Below are positions 7,222-16,344 of a stretch of DNA of 64,000 bases, in pieces. The DNA is taken from positions 1 through 64,000 of the forward strand of contig WYBM01000060.1 of NCBI GenBank assembly GCA_011525915.1. The letters run 5' to 3'. The DNA comes from Ardenticatenaceae bacterium. GTDB taxonomy: Bacteria; Chloroflexota; Anaerolineae; Promineifilales; Promineifilaceae. The notes beneath the pieces were generated by a model. The model was not told the DNA's origin and searched no databases. It saw only the letters and a program-made list of their open reading frames with translations. The first letter of the stretch is position 1; the number at the start of each line of letters is the position of its first letter. A program made the translations under genes and the position numbers.

Positions 7222-10005
7222 ATGATGACAATGGCTACAAAACCTGCGACTGCTGTATCGGCACCGAAAAATGGCCGGTCCACCAAAGATGTAAAATACG
7301 TGTACCTGTTTCGTGAAGTAGAACAGGCAGAAGCGTACGCTGGCGGCCAATGGGAAAAAGTGCGCGCCCTGCTAGGCGGCAAGGGAGCCAACCTGGCCGA
7401 TATGACTCGTCTAGGCATACCAGTTCCCCCCGGCTTCACGGTGACGACGGAAGCGTGTAATGCCTACCTGGCTGCCGGTGAAAACTTTCCACCCGGTATG
7501 TGGGAACAAGAATTAGAGGCGATCAAAGCGATAGAGGAAGCCAACGGCCGTTGGTTTGGCGACCTGGCCAAGCCGCTGCTGGTTTCCTGCCGCTCCGGGG
7601 CCAAGTTCTCTATGCCTGGCATGATGGATACGGTGCTTAACATTGGCATGAATGATGCCGTCGCGGAGAAAATGGTAGAGCGTACAGGGCCACGTTTTGT
7701 CTATGACCTGTACCGCCGCCTGATTCAGATGTTCGGCAGTGTGGTTATGGGCGTACCCGATGAAGTGTTTGAAGCCGTGATCAGCACCCGGCGTAAAGAA
7801 GCAGGGGTGAGCACAGACACCGAACTGTCTGCTGACGATTGGCTGTCGGTGACCCGCCGGTTTAAGGAAATTTACAAGACCTTTACCCGTGAGGAATTCC
7901 CGCAAGACCCTTATGAGCAGTTAAAAAAAGCGACGGAAGCCGTCTTTAAATCTTGGAATGGCAAGCGGGCCATTGATTACCGTAACGCGGCCGGCATTCC
8001 CCATGACCTGGGCACGGCCGTGAACATTCAAACCATGGTCTACGGCAACTTCAGTGAAGATTCTGGCACCGGCGTGGCCATGTCCCGCAATGCCTCTACC
8101 GGCGAGCCGGAATTAGAAGGGGATTTCCTCATGAATGCTCAGGGCGAAGACGTCGTCGCCGGCATTCGCGCTACCCAACCCATCAGCGACCTGAAACGGG
8201 ACATGCCCACAATCTACGCCGAATTTGAAAAGATCGCCCAAAAGCTGGAAAAACATTACCGCAATATGCAGGACATGGAGTTTACCATTGATCGCGGCAA
8301 GTTATGGTTACTGCAAACACGCGACGGCAAACGTACCGCCCAGGCCGAAGTTCACATTGCTGTAGACATGGTCGAAGAAGGCCTTATCACCAAAGAAGAA
8401 GCCGTCAAACGGGTGAAGCCGACCCAGGTAGACTTTTTCCTGCACCCACAGCTAGACGCGGCGGTGGTTAAAGAACAAAAACCTATTGCCAAAGGTCTCA
8501 ATGTTTCTCCTGGTGCGGCCGTAGGCATTGTCGCCTTTGACGCGGACACCGCCGAACGTTGGGCCAAAGAAGAAGGCAAAAAGGTGATTATGGTACGGCC
8601 AGAAACTAAACCAGATGACGTTCACGGCATGTTAGCTGCCCAGGGCATCCTCACCAGCCGGGGTGGGCGTACCAGCCACGCCGCTTTGGTCGCCCGCCAG
8701 TTTGGCAAACCAGCTGTTGTTGGTGTCAGCGAACTGGAAATTGACCTGGTTGGCCGCCGTATGCACATTGGTGAAGATATTCTCATTGAAGAAGGCGACT
8801 GGATCTCAGTCGACGGTACAACCGGCGTCGTCTTCCAGGGCCAGCTCCCTACGGTGGTGCCAGACATCAACAATCCCTATTTACTGAAACTGTTAAGTTG
8901 GGCCGATGAAATCCGCACATTGGGCGTGTGGGCCAACGCCGACTACCCCCGTGATGCCGAACGCGCCCGTGAGTATGGTGCCCAAGGCATTGGCCTCTGC
9001 CGCACGGAGCATATGTTCTTTGAAACCGAGCGCATGCCCATTGTGCAAAAGATGATCATGGCCAAACACGCCGTTGATCGGAAAGAAGCGCTAGATCAAC
9101 TGCTGCCTTTGCAGCGCGGAGACTTTGAGGGGTTGTTCCGGGCTATGGACGGCCTGCCGGTCATTATTCGCCTGATTGATCCGCCGCTGCACGAATTCCT
9201 GCCCGCTTACGATGAACTGGTACAAGACCTGGCTGACCTGAAGGTACGGATGCAGCATTACCACACCCTTAGCGAAATTGACACGGCCCTGGCGGAGGTA
9301 CGTGTCAAACAAGATTACCTGGAGCGGGTGGTGGCCTTAAAGGAACAAAACCCTATGTTGGGCACACGGGGCGTGCGCCTGGGTATTCTTATTCCTGATC
9401 TGACAAAGATGCAGGTGCGGGCCATCTTTGAAGCCGCCTGCAACTGCGCCAAAGAAGGGGTTGATGTACAGCCAGAAGTGATGATTCCCCTGACCTGCCA
9501 CGTCAATGAACTGCACGTGCAGCAAACGGCGCTGGAGACGGTGGCCAAAGAAGTCATGGAAGAGCAAGGCATCACGGTAAACTACAAATTTGGCACGATG
9601 ATCGAAATACCGCGGGCGGCGCTAACCGCCGGCGAAATTGCCGGCGTCGCCCAATTCTTCTCTTTCGGCACAAACGACCTGACCCAGACAACATTTGGCA
9701 TATCCCGCGATGATGCCGAAGCGGGCTTTTTGATGGCTTACATACAAGACGGGATCTTAAAAGAGAATCCGTTTGCCAGTATTGATGCCCAGGGTGTAGG
9801 CCGGTTGATGGAGATTGCGGTGACAGACGGCCGTGCCGCTCGGCCTGACCTGGAAGTGGGCATTTGTGGCGAACATGGTGGTGACCCATCCAGCATCAGA
9901 CTATGCCATAAACTAGGTCTTAACTATGTTTCCTGCTCGCCGTTCCGGGTGCCCATTGCCCGGTTGGCGGCAGCCCATGCCGCCCTGGAGGATAATGGGC
10001 GCTAA
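7222..10005 (+). CDS. ppdK: Pyruvate, phosphate dikinase
   Basis: The enzyme interconverts pyruvate, ATP and phosphate with phosphoenolpyruvate, AMP and pyrophosphate in the cytoplasm. The 927-residue length is near the family norm of about 875-900, with a short variable N-terminal extension before KYVYLF. The N-terminal nucleotide-binding region carries GGKGANLADM and CRSGAKFSMPGMMDT. The swivelling domain has the phospho-His motif GGRTSHAALVARQFGKP with His near residue 486. The C-terminal TIM barrel carries RTEHMFFE, GTNDLTQTTFG and the active-site-region CGEHGGDP. The start has GGGAG at 7210-7214. With the adjacent PFOR it places pyruvate/PEP interconversion beside ferredoxin-linked pyruvate oxidation. 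Confidence 0.97.
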   Translation: MMTMATKPATAVSAPKNGRSTKDVKYVYLFREVEQAEAYAGGQWEKVRALLGGKGANLADMTRLGIPVPPGFTVTTEACNAYLAAGENFPPGMWEQELEAIKAIEEANGRWFGDLAKPLLVSCRSGAKFSMPGMMDTVLNIGMNDAVAEKMVERTGPRFVYDLYRRLIQMFGSVVMGVPDEVFEAVISTRRKEAGVSTDTELSADDWLSVTRRFKEIYKTFTREEFPQDPYEQLKKATEAVFKSWNGKRAIDYRNAAGIPHDLGTAVNIQTMVYGNFSEDSGTGVAMSRNASTGEPELEGDFLMNAQGEDVVAGIRATQPISDLKRDMPTIYAEFEKIAQKLEKHYRNMQDMEFTIDRGKLWLLQTRDGKRTAQAEVHIAVDMVEEGLITKEEAVKRVKPTQVDFFLHPQLDAAVVKEQKPIAKGLNVSPGAAVGIVAFDADTAERWAKEEGKKVIMVRPETKPDDVHGMLAAQGILTSRGGRTSHAALVARQFGKPAVVGVSELEIDLVGRRMHIGEDILIEEGDWISVDGTTGVVFQGQLPTVVPDINNPYLLKLLSWADEIRTLGVWANADYPRDAERAREYGAQGIGLCRTEHMFFETERMPIVQKMIMAKHAVDRKEALDQLLPLQRGDFEGLFRAMDGLPVIIRLIDPPLHEFLPAYDELVQDLADLKVRMQHYHTLSEIDTALAEVRVKQDYLERVVALKEQNPMLGTRGVRLGILIPDLTKMQVRAIFEAACNCAKEGVDVQPEVMIPLTCHVNELHVQQTALETVAKEVMEEQGITVNYKFGTMIEIPRAALTAGEIAGVAQFFSFGTNDLTQTTFGISRDDAEAGFLMAYIQDGILKENPFASIDAQGVGRLMEIAVTDGRAARPDLEVGICGEHGGDPSSIRLCHKLGLNYVSCSPFRVPIARLAAAHAALEDNGR

Positions 10006-10042
10006 GATGAGATAATGGGGTGATAAGGTGACGGCAGGCCTG

Positions 10043-10369
10043 TTACTTTGTCACCCCATGCTCGGCTGGCAACTGGCTGATCAGCCGCCAGCGTTTCATG
10101 GCGCCGGTGCGGAAAAGCGCCGGGTCAAAGTCAGCCAGCACTTCCCATCCTTCTACGGCGGCCACGGCCTGTTCTTCTTCGGTAAGCTGCACTTCCAGCC
10201 GACGGCCGTCCGTATACATCTCAATGGTCAGCAGTTTACTACCATCATCTACTACCTCTACAATGCAAGCCCGGTCATACCCTTCCGGATGACGAATCAG
10301 CGCCGCCGAACATCGCTGGCAGTAACTCAAATTTGCGTTACACAATCCTCGATCAATCACAACTTTCAT
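10043..10369 (-). CDS. Small Cys-containing protein of unknown function
   Basis: The product is a 108-residue hypothetical protein. Three cysteines cluster at residues 10, 17 and 20 (GLCNANLSYCQRC) and a fourth follows near 36, a pattern compatible with Zn or Fe-S binding but not diagnostic. The rest is acidic and beta/alpha-mixed, without membrane segments. The minus-strand reading is favoured over the overlapping plus-strand frame because its ATG has a good GGAGG six bases upstream and its composition is protein-like. It is convergent with ppdK and divergent from the PFOR gene. I do not recognise its family. Confidence 0.6.
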   Translation of the reverse strand: MKVVIDRGLCNANLSYCQRCSAALIRHPEGYDRACIVEVVDDGSKLLTIEMYTDGRRLEVQLTEEEQAVAAVEGWEVLADFDPALFRTGAMKRWRLISQLPAEHGVTK

Positions 10370-10382
10370 GGCGCGCCTCCAT

Positions 10383-10447
10383 AGCCGGTAATCGGTAAAC
10401 GGAAGCTGGTCATAAAATCACCAACCACCGATTACCAATCACTACCT
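10383..10447. repeat. Imperfect inverted repeat of GGTAATCGGTAA type
   Basis: GCCGGTAATCGGTAAAC on the left is mirrored by ACCGATTACCAATCACT on the right with about 25 bases between. A second element of the same build lies at 49197-49260. It looks like a small dispersed intergenic palindromic repeat. Confidence 0.45.
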
Positions 10448-10518
10448 TTCATAGTGCCAGTATAGAGGATTACCGCCCATCCCATTAGCGCCAAAGGTCA
10501 TTCATTCCCGGTGATACC

Positions 10519-10571
10519 TGTCATTAGTTCATGACATTCTTCCGCGGCATCATGGCGATTTGTCACTACAG
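10519..10571 (+). promoter_or_regulatory. Candidate regulator site upstream of PFOR
   Basis: TGTCAT-N6-ATGACA at 10519-10536 is a dyad with the 6-6-6 geometry of CRP/FNR-type sites. Twenty-four bases further on, at 10561-10571, is TGTCACTACAG. Near-identical 11-mers lie upstream of ppdK (7092-7102) and of the usp gene (16239-16249). The next 220 bases up to the start codon contain no convincing promoter hexamers. Confidence 0.35.
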
Positions 10572-10731
10572 ATAAAACAACGATTTTCTGATACTTTGGG
10601 GGAGCCTGACAAGGTTACAAGTTGCAAATTATCCTTGCCGGTAGAAGAGAAGCCCACCAACGTCGCCCGTCAACCATACTTTGAAAGGAGATTTCACAGG
10701 CAGGGCCGACCACCATGAAGGAACATTCGTA

Positions 10732-10771
10732 GTCCGGACATCCCTGTCCGGACATTTGGGCAAGGATGCCC
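10732..10771 (+). promoter_or_regulatory. Tandem hairpins in the PFOR leader
   Basis: GTCCGGACA at 10732-10740 is repeated inverted at 10745-10753 around a TCCC loop (9-bp stem). It is followed by a second small hairpin, GGGCA-AGGA-TGCCC, at 10758-10771. They end 10 bases before the AGGAG of the PFOR gene, so they could modulate translation or mRNA stability, or form a dyad operator. The function is inferred from position only. Confidence 0.4.
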
Positions 10772-10794
10772 GATTTACACAGGAGAACGGACTC

Positions 10795-13700
10795 ATGAAA
10801 AAACAAACGATCACCATTGACGGCAACGAAGCTGCTGCCCTGGTGGCCCACAAAATAAACGAAGTGATCGCTATCTACCCCATCACCCCCTCTTCACCAA
10901 TGGGTGAATGGGCTGACCAATATTCGGCGGAAGGAAACACAAATATCTGGGGGGCCACCCCCCTGGTGGTAGAAATGCAGTCAGAAGGGGGAGCGGCCGG
11001 TGCCGTGCACGGCGCCTTGCAGGTCGGGGCGCTCACCACGACCTTTACGGCTTCCCAGGGTCTGCTGTTGATGATTCCCAATATGTACAAAATTGCCGGG
11101 GAATTAACGGCGACAGTGTTTCATATCGCTGCCCGTTCAGTAGCGGCACAGGCGCTTTCCATTTTTGGAGACCATTCTGACGTGATGGCTACCCGGCAAA
11201 CGGGCTTTGCCCTACTTGCTTCCAACAATGTGCAAGAAGTTCATGACTTTGCTCTCATCACTTCCGCCGCCACCCTGGAAACACGTGTGCCTTTTTTGCA
11301 TTTTTTTGATGGCTTTCGCACCTCGCATGAAGTCAACAAAATTGAGCTGTTGGACGAGGAGGTACTGCGGGCGCTGATGAATGATGAGCTGGTGCGGGCG
11401 CACCGGGCCCGTGGCCTGACCCCAGATGCGCCGGTGCTGCGCGGCACAGCGCAAAACCCAGACGTCTTTTTCCAGGCGCGGGAAAGCGTTAACCTCTATT
11501 ACCAGGCCTGCCCCGGCATTGTGCAAAAGATCATGGACCAGTTTGCCGACTTAACCGGCCGTGCCTACCAACTGTTTGAATACGAAGGCCACCCTGAAGC
11601 CGAGCGGGTTATTGTGATCATGGGGTCAGGGGCAGAAACGGCCGCAGAAACGGCCGTGCATCTCTCTGCTCACGGTGAAAAGGTGGGCGTCGTTAAAGTA
11701 CGGCTTTACCGCCCCTTTGATGTTGCGGCTTTTACGGCGGCGCTGCCGCCCACCACCAAGGCCATTGCCGTCTTGGATCGTACCAAAGAACCGGGCGCAT
11801 CTGGCGAGCCGCTCTACCTGGACGTTGTTTCGGCCGTTGTAGAACAATGGCCTGACGGGCTGCCCAAACTCATCGGCGGCCGTTATGGCCTCTCGTCCAA
11901 AGAATTTACCCCCGGTATGATCAAGGCCATTTACGATGAACTGGCCAAAGAAAAGCCCAAGAATCATTTCACCATAGGGATCAACGATGATCTGAGCCAC
12001 ACCAGCCTGCCTTGGGACAAATCTTTCAGCATCGAATCAGATGACACGGTGCGCGCCGTCTTTTACGGTCTTGGCTCCGACGGCACTGTAGGCGCCAACA
12101 AGAATTCCATCAAAATCATTGGCGATTATGATACCAACCAGGCAGCCGGGCAGCCAGGTGCAGAGAAAGGAGTACCTTCTGCTGCTGCGTCGCCCTTACA
12201 CGCCCAGGGGTACTTTGTCTACGATTCCAAAAAAGCAGGGGCGGTGACAGTTTCGCATCTGCGTTTTGGCAAAAAGCCCATTCGTGCCCCATACCTCATT
12301 CAGTCAGCTAACTTTGTGGGCGTACACCAGCTTACCTTCCTGGAACGATATGATGTCGCCCGGCTGGCTGCTCCAGGGGCCGTCTTCCTGTTAAACACCC
12401 CCTTTGGCCCTGATGAAGTATGGGACACACTGCCAGGCAGTCTACAAGCAGCCATTATCGAGAAAAAGCTGAAGTTCTATGTGGTAGATGGCTACCAGGT
12501 AGCCAAAGAGACAGGCATGGGGCGGCGTATTAACACCATCATGCAAACCTGCTTTTTTGCCATTTCTGACGTGCTGCCCACCGATGCAGCCATTGCAGCG
12601 ATTAAATCTGCCATTCAAAAGAGCTATGGCAAACGCGGCCAGATGGTGGTGGCGCAAAACTTTGCGGCCGTAGACTCTGCTCTGGCTCACCTGCACCAGG
12701 TAAATGTGCCCGATGGCGTGACAAGTACATGGGAACGGCCGCCATTGGTCCCGGAAATGGCGCCGGAGTTTGTGCAGTCCGTCACCGCTCGCATCATTGA
12801 AGGGCTGGGCGACGACCTGCCGGTGAGTGCTTTGCCCAACGACGGCACCTACCCCACAGGTACGACACAGTGGGAAAAACGCAACATCGCTACCGAAATT
12901 CCGGTGTGGGATCCTGAGATTTGCATCCAATGCGGCAAGTGTGCCCTGGTCTGCCCACACCAGGTTATCCGCCTGAAGGTGTATGATCAGGCGCTGCTAG
13001 CCGGCGCGCCAGAAACATTCATGTCTGCCCCTGCTCGCTTTAAAGAGTGGAAGGACATGGCATACACGCTGCAAGTGTCGCCGGAAGATTGCACCGGCTG
13101 CACGTTGTGTGTGGACGTTTGCCCGGTGAAGAATAAAAAACAGCCCAAATTTAAAGCCATCAACATGCAGCCCAAGGCTGACCTGCGCCTGGCCGAACGG
13201 GACAACTGGAACTTCTTCCAGACATTGCCGGAGATGGACCGCACCCAAATCCCACTGCATCAGATTAAATACAACCAACTGCTGACGCCGTTGTTTGAAT
13301 TCTCTGGCGCGTGTGAAGGCTGCGGCGAAACGCCTTACCTGGGCCTGCTCACTCGCCTCTTTGGCGACCGTGCCGTGGTGGCCAATGCCACTGGCTGCTC
13401 TTCCATCTATGGCGGCAACCTGCCCACCACCCCCTGGACACAGAACGCCGACGGCCGTGGCCCTGCCTGGTCTAACTCTCTCTTTGAAGATAACGCTGAA
13501 TTTGGCCTGGGCATGCGTGTAGCGTTGGACCAACGGCTGGACGCCGCCACCCACCTGCTGCGCACACATCACGAGCTTATTGGCCCCGACCTGGTGGAAA
13601 GCATTTTATTCGCCGATCAGATCGAAGAACGGGACATTAACGCCCAGCGGGCCCGTATCACCCAACTAAAATCACGCCTGCAAGACATTCTAGCCGCCAG

Positions 13701-14466
13701 CAACGGGCACTTACCTGAACGTCCCTCACTGGCTAATCTTTTGAGCATGGCTGACATCTTCGTCAAAAAGTCAGTCTGGATCGTGGGGGGTGATGGCTGG
13801 GCTTATGACATTGGCTACGGTGGCCTGGACCATGTGCTGGCCTCTGGTCGTAATGTGAACGTCTTGGTGATGGACACAGAAGTGTACTCCAACACCGGCG
13901 GGCAGATGTCTAAGGCAACACCACGCGGCGCAGTGGCCAAGTTTGCCGCTGCGGGCAAGCCGCTGCCCAAGAAAGACCTGGCCTTGCTGGCCGTCAGCTA
14001 TGGCCACATTTACGTAGCCCGAGTGGCCTTTGGTGCTAAAGATGCACAGACCGTCCACGCCTTTCTGGAAGCAGAAGCCTATGATGGCCCTTCGCTCATC
14101 TTGGCTTACAGTCACTGCATTGCCCACGGCTATGACTTAAAGTTTGGGCTACAGCAGCAGGCTACGGCCGTATCCTCCGGTTACTGGCCCCTCTTCCGCT
14201 TTAACCCTGACCTGGCCCATGAAGGCAAAAATCCGTTCCACCTGGACAGTGCTCCACCTAAGACCAGCCTGGAAGATTATATTTACCGGGAAGGCCGTTA
14301 CCGCATCTTGCAACAAAGCAACCCGGAAGCCGCTGCCCGTCTGTTGGAACAGGCCAAAGCAGACGTGGCTGCCCGATGGCAGACCTATACCCGGTTGGCC
14401 AATGGGGCTGGGCATGAGATGATAAAACAAAAGGGTGAAAAGGCGAATGTCATCCACGCGTCTTAA
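10795..14466 (+). CDS. nifJ: Pyruvate:ferredoxin (flavodoxin) oxidoreductase, NifJ type
   Basis: This single-chain 1223-residue enzyme oxidises pyruvate and CoA to acetyl-CoA and CO2 with reduction of ferredoxin or flavodoxin. The N-terminal domain begins with the family-typical IAIYPITPSSPMGEWAD. Two 4Fe-4S motifs (CIQCGKCALVCP near residue 709 and CTGCTLCVDVCP near 765) make the ferredoxin domain. CEGCGE near 839 contributes ligands to the proximal cluster. The TPP domain carries GDGWAYDIGYGG near 998 and ends with the NTGGQ segment. The ATG at 10795 is chosen over upstream in-frame codons because AGGAG lies 9 bases before it and family homology starts there. It heads a run with a membrane protein and a DHOD-like protein. 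Confidence 0.97.
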   Translation: MKKQTITIDGNEAAALVAHKINEVIAIYPITPSSPMGEWADQYSAEGNTNIWGATPLVVEMQSEGGAAGAVHGALQVGALTTTFTASQGLLLMIPNMYKIAGELTATVFHIAARSVAAQALSIFGDHSDVMATRQTGFALLASNNVQEVHDFALITSAATLETRVPFLHFFDGFRTSHEVNKIELLDEEVLRALMNDELVRAHRARGLTPDAPVLRGTAQNPDVFFQARESVNLYYQACPGIVQKIMDQFADLTGRAYQLFEYEGHPEAERVIVIMGSGAETAAETAVHLSAHGEKVGVVKVRLYRPFDVAAFTAALPPTTKAIAVLDRTKEPGASGEPLYLDVVSAVVEQWPDGLPKLIGGRYGLSSKEFTPGMIKAIYDELAKEKPKNHFTIGINDDLSHTSLPWDKSFSIESDDTVRAVFYGLGSDGTVGANKNSIKIIGDYDTNQAAGQPGAEKGVPSAAASPLHAQGYFVYDSKKAGAVTVSHLRFGKKPIRAPYLIQSANFVGVHQLTFLERYDVARLAAPGAVFLLNTPFGPDEVWDTLPGSLQAAIIEKKLKFYVVDGYQVAKETGMGRRINTIMQTCFFAISDVLPTDAAIAAIKSAIQKSYGKRGQMVVAQNFAAVDSALAHLHQVNVPDGVTSTWERPPLVPEMAPEFVQSVTARIIEGLGDDLPVSALPNDGTYPTGTTQWEKRNIATEIPVWDPEICIQCGKCALVCPHQVIRLKVYDQALLAGAPETFMSAPARFKEWKDMAYTLQVSPEDCTGCTLCVDVCPVKNKKQPKFKAINMQPKADLRLAERDNWNFFQTLPEMDRTQIPLHQIKYNQLLTPLFEFSGACEGCGETPYLGLLTRLFGDRAVVANATGCSSIYGGNLPTTPWTQNADGRGPAWSNSLFEDNAEFGLGMRVALDQRLDAATHLLRTHHELIGPDLVESILFADQIEERDINAQRARITQLKSRLQDILAASNGHLPERPSLANLLSMADIFVKKSVWIVGGDGWAYDIGYGGLDHVLASGRNVNVLVMDTEVYSNTGGQMSKATPRGAVAKFAAAGKPLPKKDLALLAVSYGHIYVARVAFGAKDAQTVHAFLEAEAYDGPSLILAYSHCIAHGYDLKFGLQQQATAVSSGYWPLFRFNPDLAHEGKNPFHLDSAPPKTSLEDYIYREGRYRILQQSNPEAAARLLEQAKADVAARWQTYTRLANGAGHEMIKQKGEKANVIHAS

Positions 14467-14502
14467 GCCACATCATTGCCTAAAAATCAGGAGGCAATAA
14501 AA

Positions 14503-14994
14503 ATGTCAAGCGCTATCATCACACAAAAACCGGCGGCCGCTCCTTCGCCCTGGCACATCTGGCGGCAGTGGGTGGCCGCCAACATGCTGGCCGAGCTGGT
14601 CGGTTTGGGCGGCTCGGCCGTCATTGGTGCCCTCATGTTTCCACGGTTGGGGAACACAGTCAGCAGCATCATCATGCTGGCCCTGCTTATGATTTTGTGT
14701 GGCACATTTCTAGAGGGGGTGCTGGTGGCGCTGCCTCAGTGGGTGGTTCTACGTCATTATGTCAGACGGGCTGGTTGGTGGATTCCGGCCAACGCGCTGG
14801 CCTGGGCCGCTGGTATGGTGGTGGTTTTTATGGGGACAAGCATTATTCCAGCAGAAGGCATCAATCCCGCCGTGGGCATGGTGTTATTGGTTACGCTGGC
14901 TGTTGCCGGGGCCATCGTTGGCGCCATTCATGGCCTGACGCTGGTCTGGTTTTGCACAGCGGCGAATAAAAAAGGAGTTATAAAATGGACCTGA
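14503..14994 (+). CDS. Small integral membrane protein in the PFOR operon
   Basis: The product is a 163-residue hydrophobic protein with about four predicted membrane segments: roughly residues 25-48, 55-80, 95-118 and 125-150. An upstream in-frame TTG exists at 14476, but AGGAGG at 14489-14494 sits 8 bases before the ATG at 14503. It begins 36 bases after nifJ and its stop overlaps the start of the next gene by 10 bases, so translation is probably coupled. I do not recognise the family. A membrane role linked to the ferredoxin-reducing enzyme is possible but unsupported by motifs. Confidence 0.75.
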   Translation: MSSAIITQKPAAAPSPWHIWRQWVAANMLAELVGLGGSAVIGALMFPRLGNTVSSIIMLALLMILCGTFLEGVLVALPQWVVLRHYVRRAGWWIPANALAWAAGMVVVFMGTSIIPAEGINPAVGMVLLVTLAVAGAIVGAIHGLTLVWFCTAANKKGVIKWT

Positions 14995-16016
14995 GCACAA
15001 CGTATCTTGGATTAAAACTCAAGAACCCCCTGGTACCATCCTCTTCGCCGTTGATGCGCCATGTCGGCAACTTGCGGCAAATGGAGGATGCGGGGGCGGC
15101 GGCAGTGGTGCTGCATTCGCTCTTTGAAGAGCAGGTACGGCTGGAAAGCCACACGCTTAATGAATACCTGACACACGGCACAGAAAGCTACGGCGAAGCG
15201 CTGAGCTACTTCCCCGATGCGCCAGAGTACCAGACCGGGCCGGGAGAGTACCTGGAACACATTCGCCGGGCAAAGGATGCCTTGGACATTCCGGTTATCG
15301 CCAGTTTAAATGGCGTCTCCGCTGGCTGGTGGATGCAGTATGCCAAAGACATTGAGCAAGCCGGGGCTGATGCCCTGGAGCTGAACATTTACTACCTACC
15401 CACAGACATTGAGATTTCCAGCGCTGCCGTCGAACAGCTTTATCTGGATTCCCTGGCAGTGGTGAAATCGGCCGTTTCTATTCCCGTCACCATGAAGCTC
15501 AGCCCGTATTTTAGTGCCATGGGCAATATGGCTAAACGGCTGGCTGACGCCGGCGCCCAGGGATTGGTGTTGTTTAACCGCTTTTACCAGCCCGATTTAG
15601 ATCTGGAAACGTTAGAGGTGACACCCAACTTAAAGTTGAGCAGCGCCGTCGAATTACGGCTGCCCTTGCGCTGGGTTGCTATTTTATACGGCCGTATTCC
15701 CACTGATCTGGCCCTTACCACTGGTGTCCACACCGTGATGGATGTTCTCAAAGGAGTCGCGGCCGGCGCTGCCATCACCATGATCGCCTCTGAGCTGCTT
15801 TCCAATGGCATCCCGCGCCTGATGGTGCTGCGCTCTGGCATTGAAGCCTGGCTGGTTGAGCATGAATACGAATCATTGTCTCAACTCCACGGCAGCATGA
15901 GCCAGATCAACTGCGCTGAGCCAGCTGCATTTGAACGTGCCAACTATATGCGCGTCCTCAGCTCCTTCACCCCGCCCTTCCTACGTTACGCCACGGCTTA
16001 TGGTCTGGCAGGGTAA
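14985..16016 (+). CDS. Dihydroorotate dehydrogenase-like flavoprotein
   Basis: The product is a 343-residue TIM-barrel protein of the dihydroorotate dehydrogenase-like group often found beside nifJ. The N-terminus MDLSTTYLGLKLKNPLV is typical of DHOD-type FMN proteins, VTMKLSPYFSAMG is the central lysine-bearing strand, and GAQGLVLFNRFYQPD is a later strand of the barrel. True pyrimidine DHODs have a catalytic Cys or Ser loop and distinctive substrate asparagines that I cannot place here. The physiological reaction may therefore differ from orotate synthesis, for example a ferredoxin- or NAD-linked flavin reaction. Its start overlaps the preceding stop and has AAGGAG upstream. Confidence 0.85.
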   Translation: MDLSTTYLGLKLKNPLVPSSSPLMRHVGNLRQMEDAGAAAVVLHSLFEEQVRLESHTLNEYLTHGTESYGEALSYFPDAPEYQTGPGEYLEHIRRAKDALDIPVIASLNGVSAGWWMQYAKDIEQAGADALELNIYYLPTDIEISSAAVEQLYLDSLAVVKSAVSIPVTMKLSPYFSAMGNMAKRLADAGAQGLVLFNRFYQPDLDLETLEVTPNLKLSSAVELRLPLRWVAILYGRIPTDLALTTGVHTVMDVLKGVAAGAAITMIASELLSNGIPRLMVLRSGIEAWLVEHEYESLSQLHGSMSQINCAEPAAFERANYMRVLSSFTPPFLRYATAYGLAG

Positions 16017-16344
16017 GGGCATCTACAAAATGTGGGCATCGCTCAGGGCACGGGCCATAAGTTACGATTCCCCGGCAAATGTCAAGCGCTTACCTACTGC
16101 CGGCCACATGCCTGACGCGCCAGGTGATCGATCATCTGGCGGGTCAGGGTGCCGCTGTTATCCCACTGCTTTCAACTGAATTATCATGTTTGGGCACCGC
16201 TATCTTATTGTGACTTCTTTCACAAACACGGTGCTTTTTGTCACTACTGCTATTTGCCCTGGCCCGGCATACTAACATTGAGACATCTCCCAAGTTATGC
16301 ACATTGACCATCAACATTCTGGGAAATGAAGGAAAGGGTGAGTG
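16017..16344. other. Intergenic region upstream of the usp-fdhF-focA run
   Basis: No gene is seen in these 328 bases. The left half continues the base composition of the DHOD-like gene without a usable reading frame. The right half carries a CRP/FNR-type dyad at 16208-16225 and the TGTCACTACTG motif at 16239-16249 (see the next entry). GGAAAGGG at 16331-16338 is the ribosome-binding site of the usp gene. Confidence 0.5.
16208..16249 (+). promoter_or_regulatory. CRP/FNR-family dyad and shared motif upstream of usp
   Basis: TTGTGA-N6-TCACAA (16208-16225) is a perfect dyad matching the classic CRP-type core TGTGA-N6-TCACA. It is followed at 16239-16249 by TGTCACTACTG, shared in near-identical form with the ppdK and nifJ upstream regions. 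The dyad centre lies about 128 bases before the usp ATG. A Crp/Fnr-type redox or cAMP regulator is the obvious candidate, but none is encoded in the window. Confidence 0.55.

Noticed and set aside
10028..10384. Plus-strand 118-codon frame opposite the small Cys protein
   Set aside because: The minus-strand frame has a good ribosome-binding site and better amino-acid composition; the plus frame is its shadow.
12442..12960. Long minus-strand frames inside nifJ (also 12997-13572)
   Set aside because: They lie wholly within a strongly conserved gene and have His/Arg/Gly-rich shadow composition without start signals.
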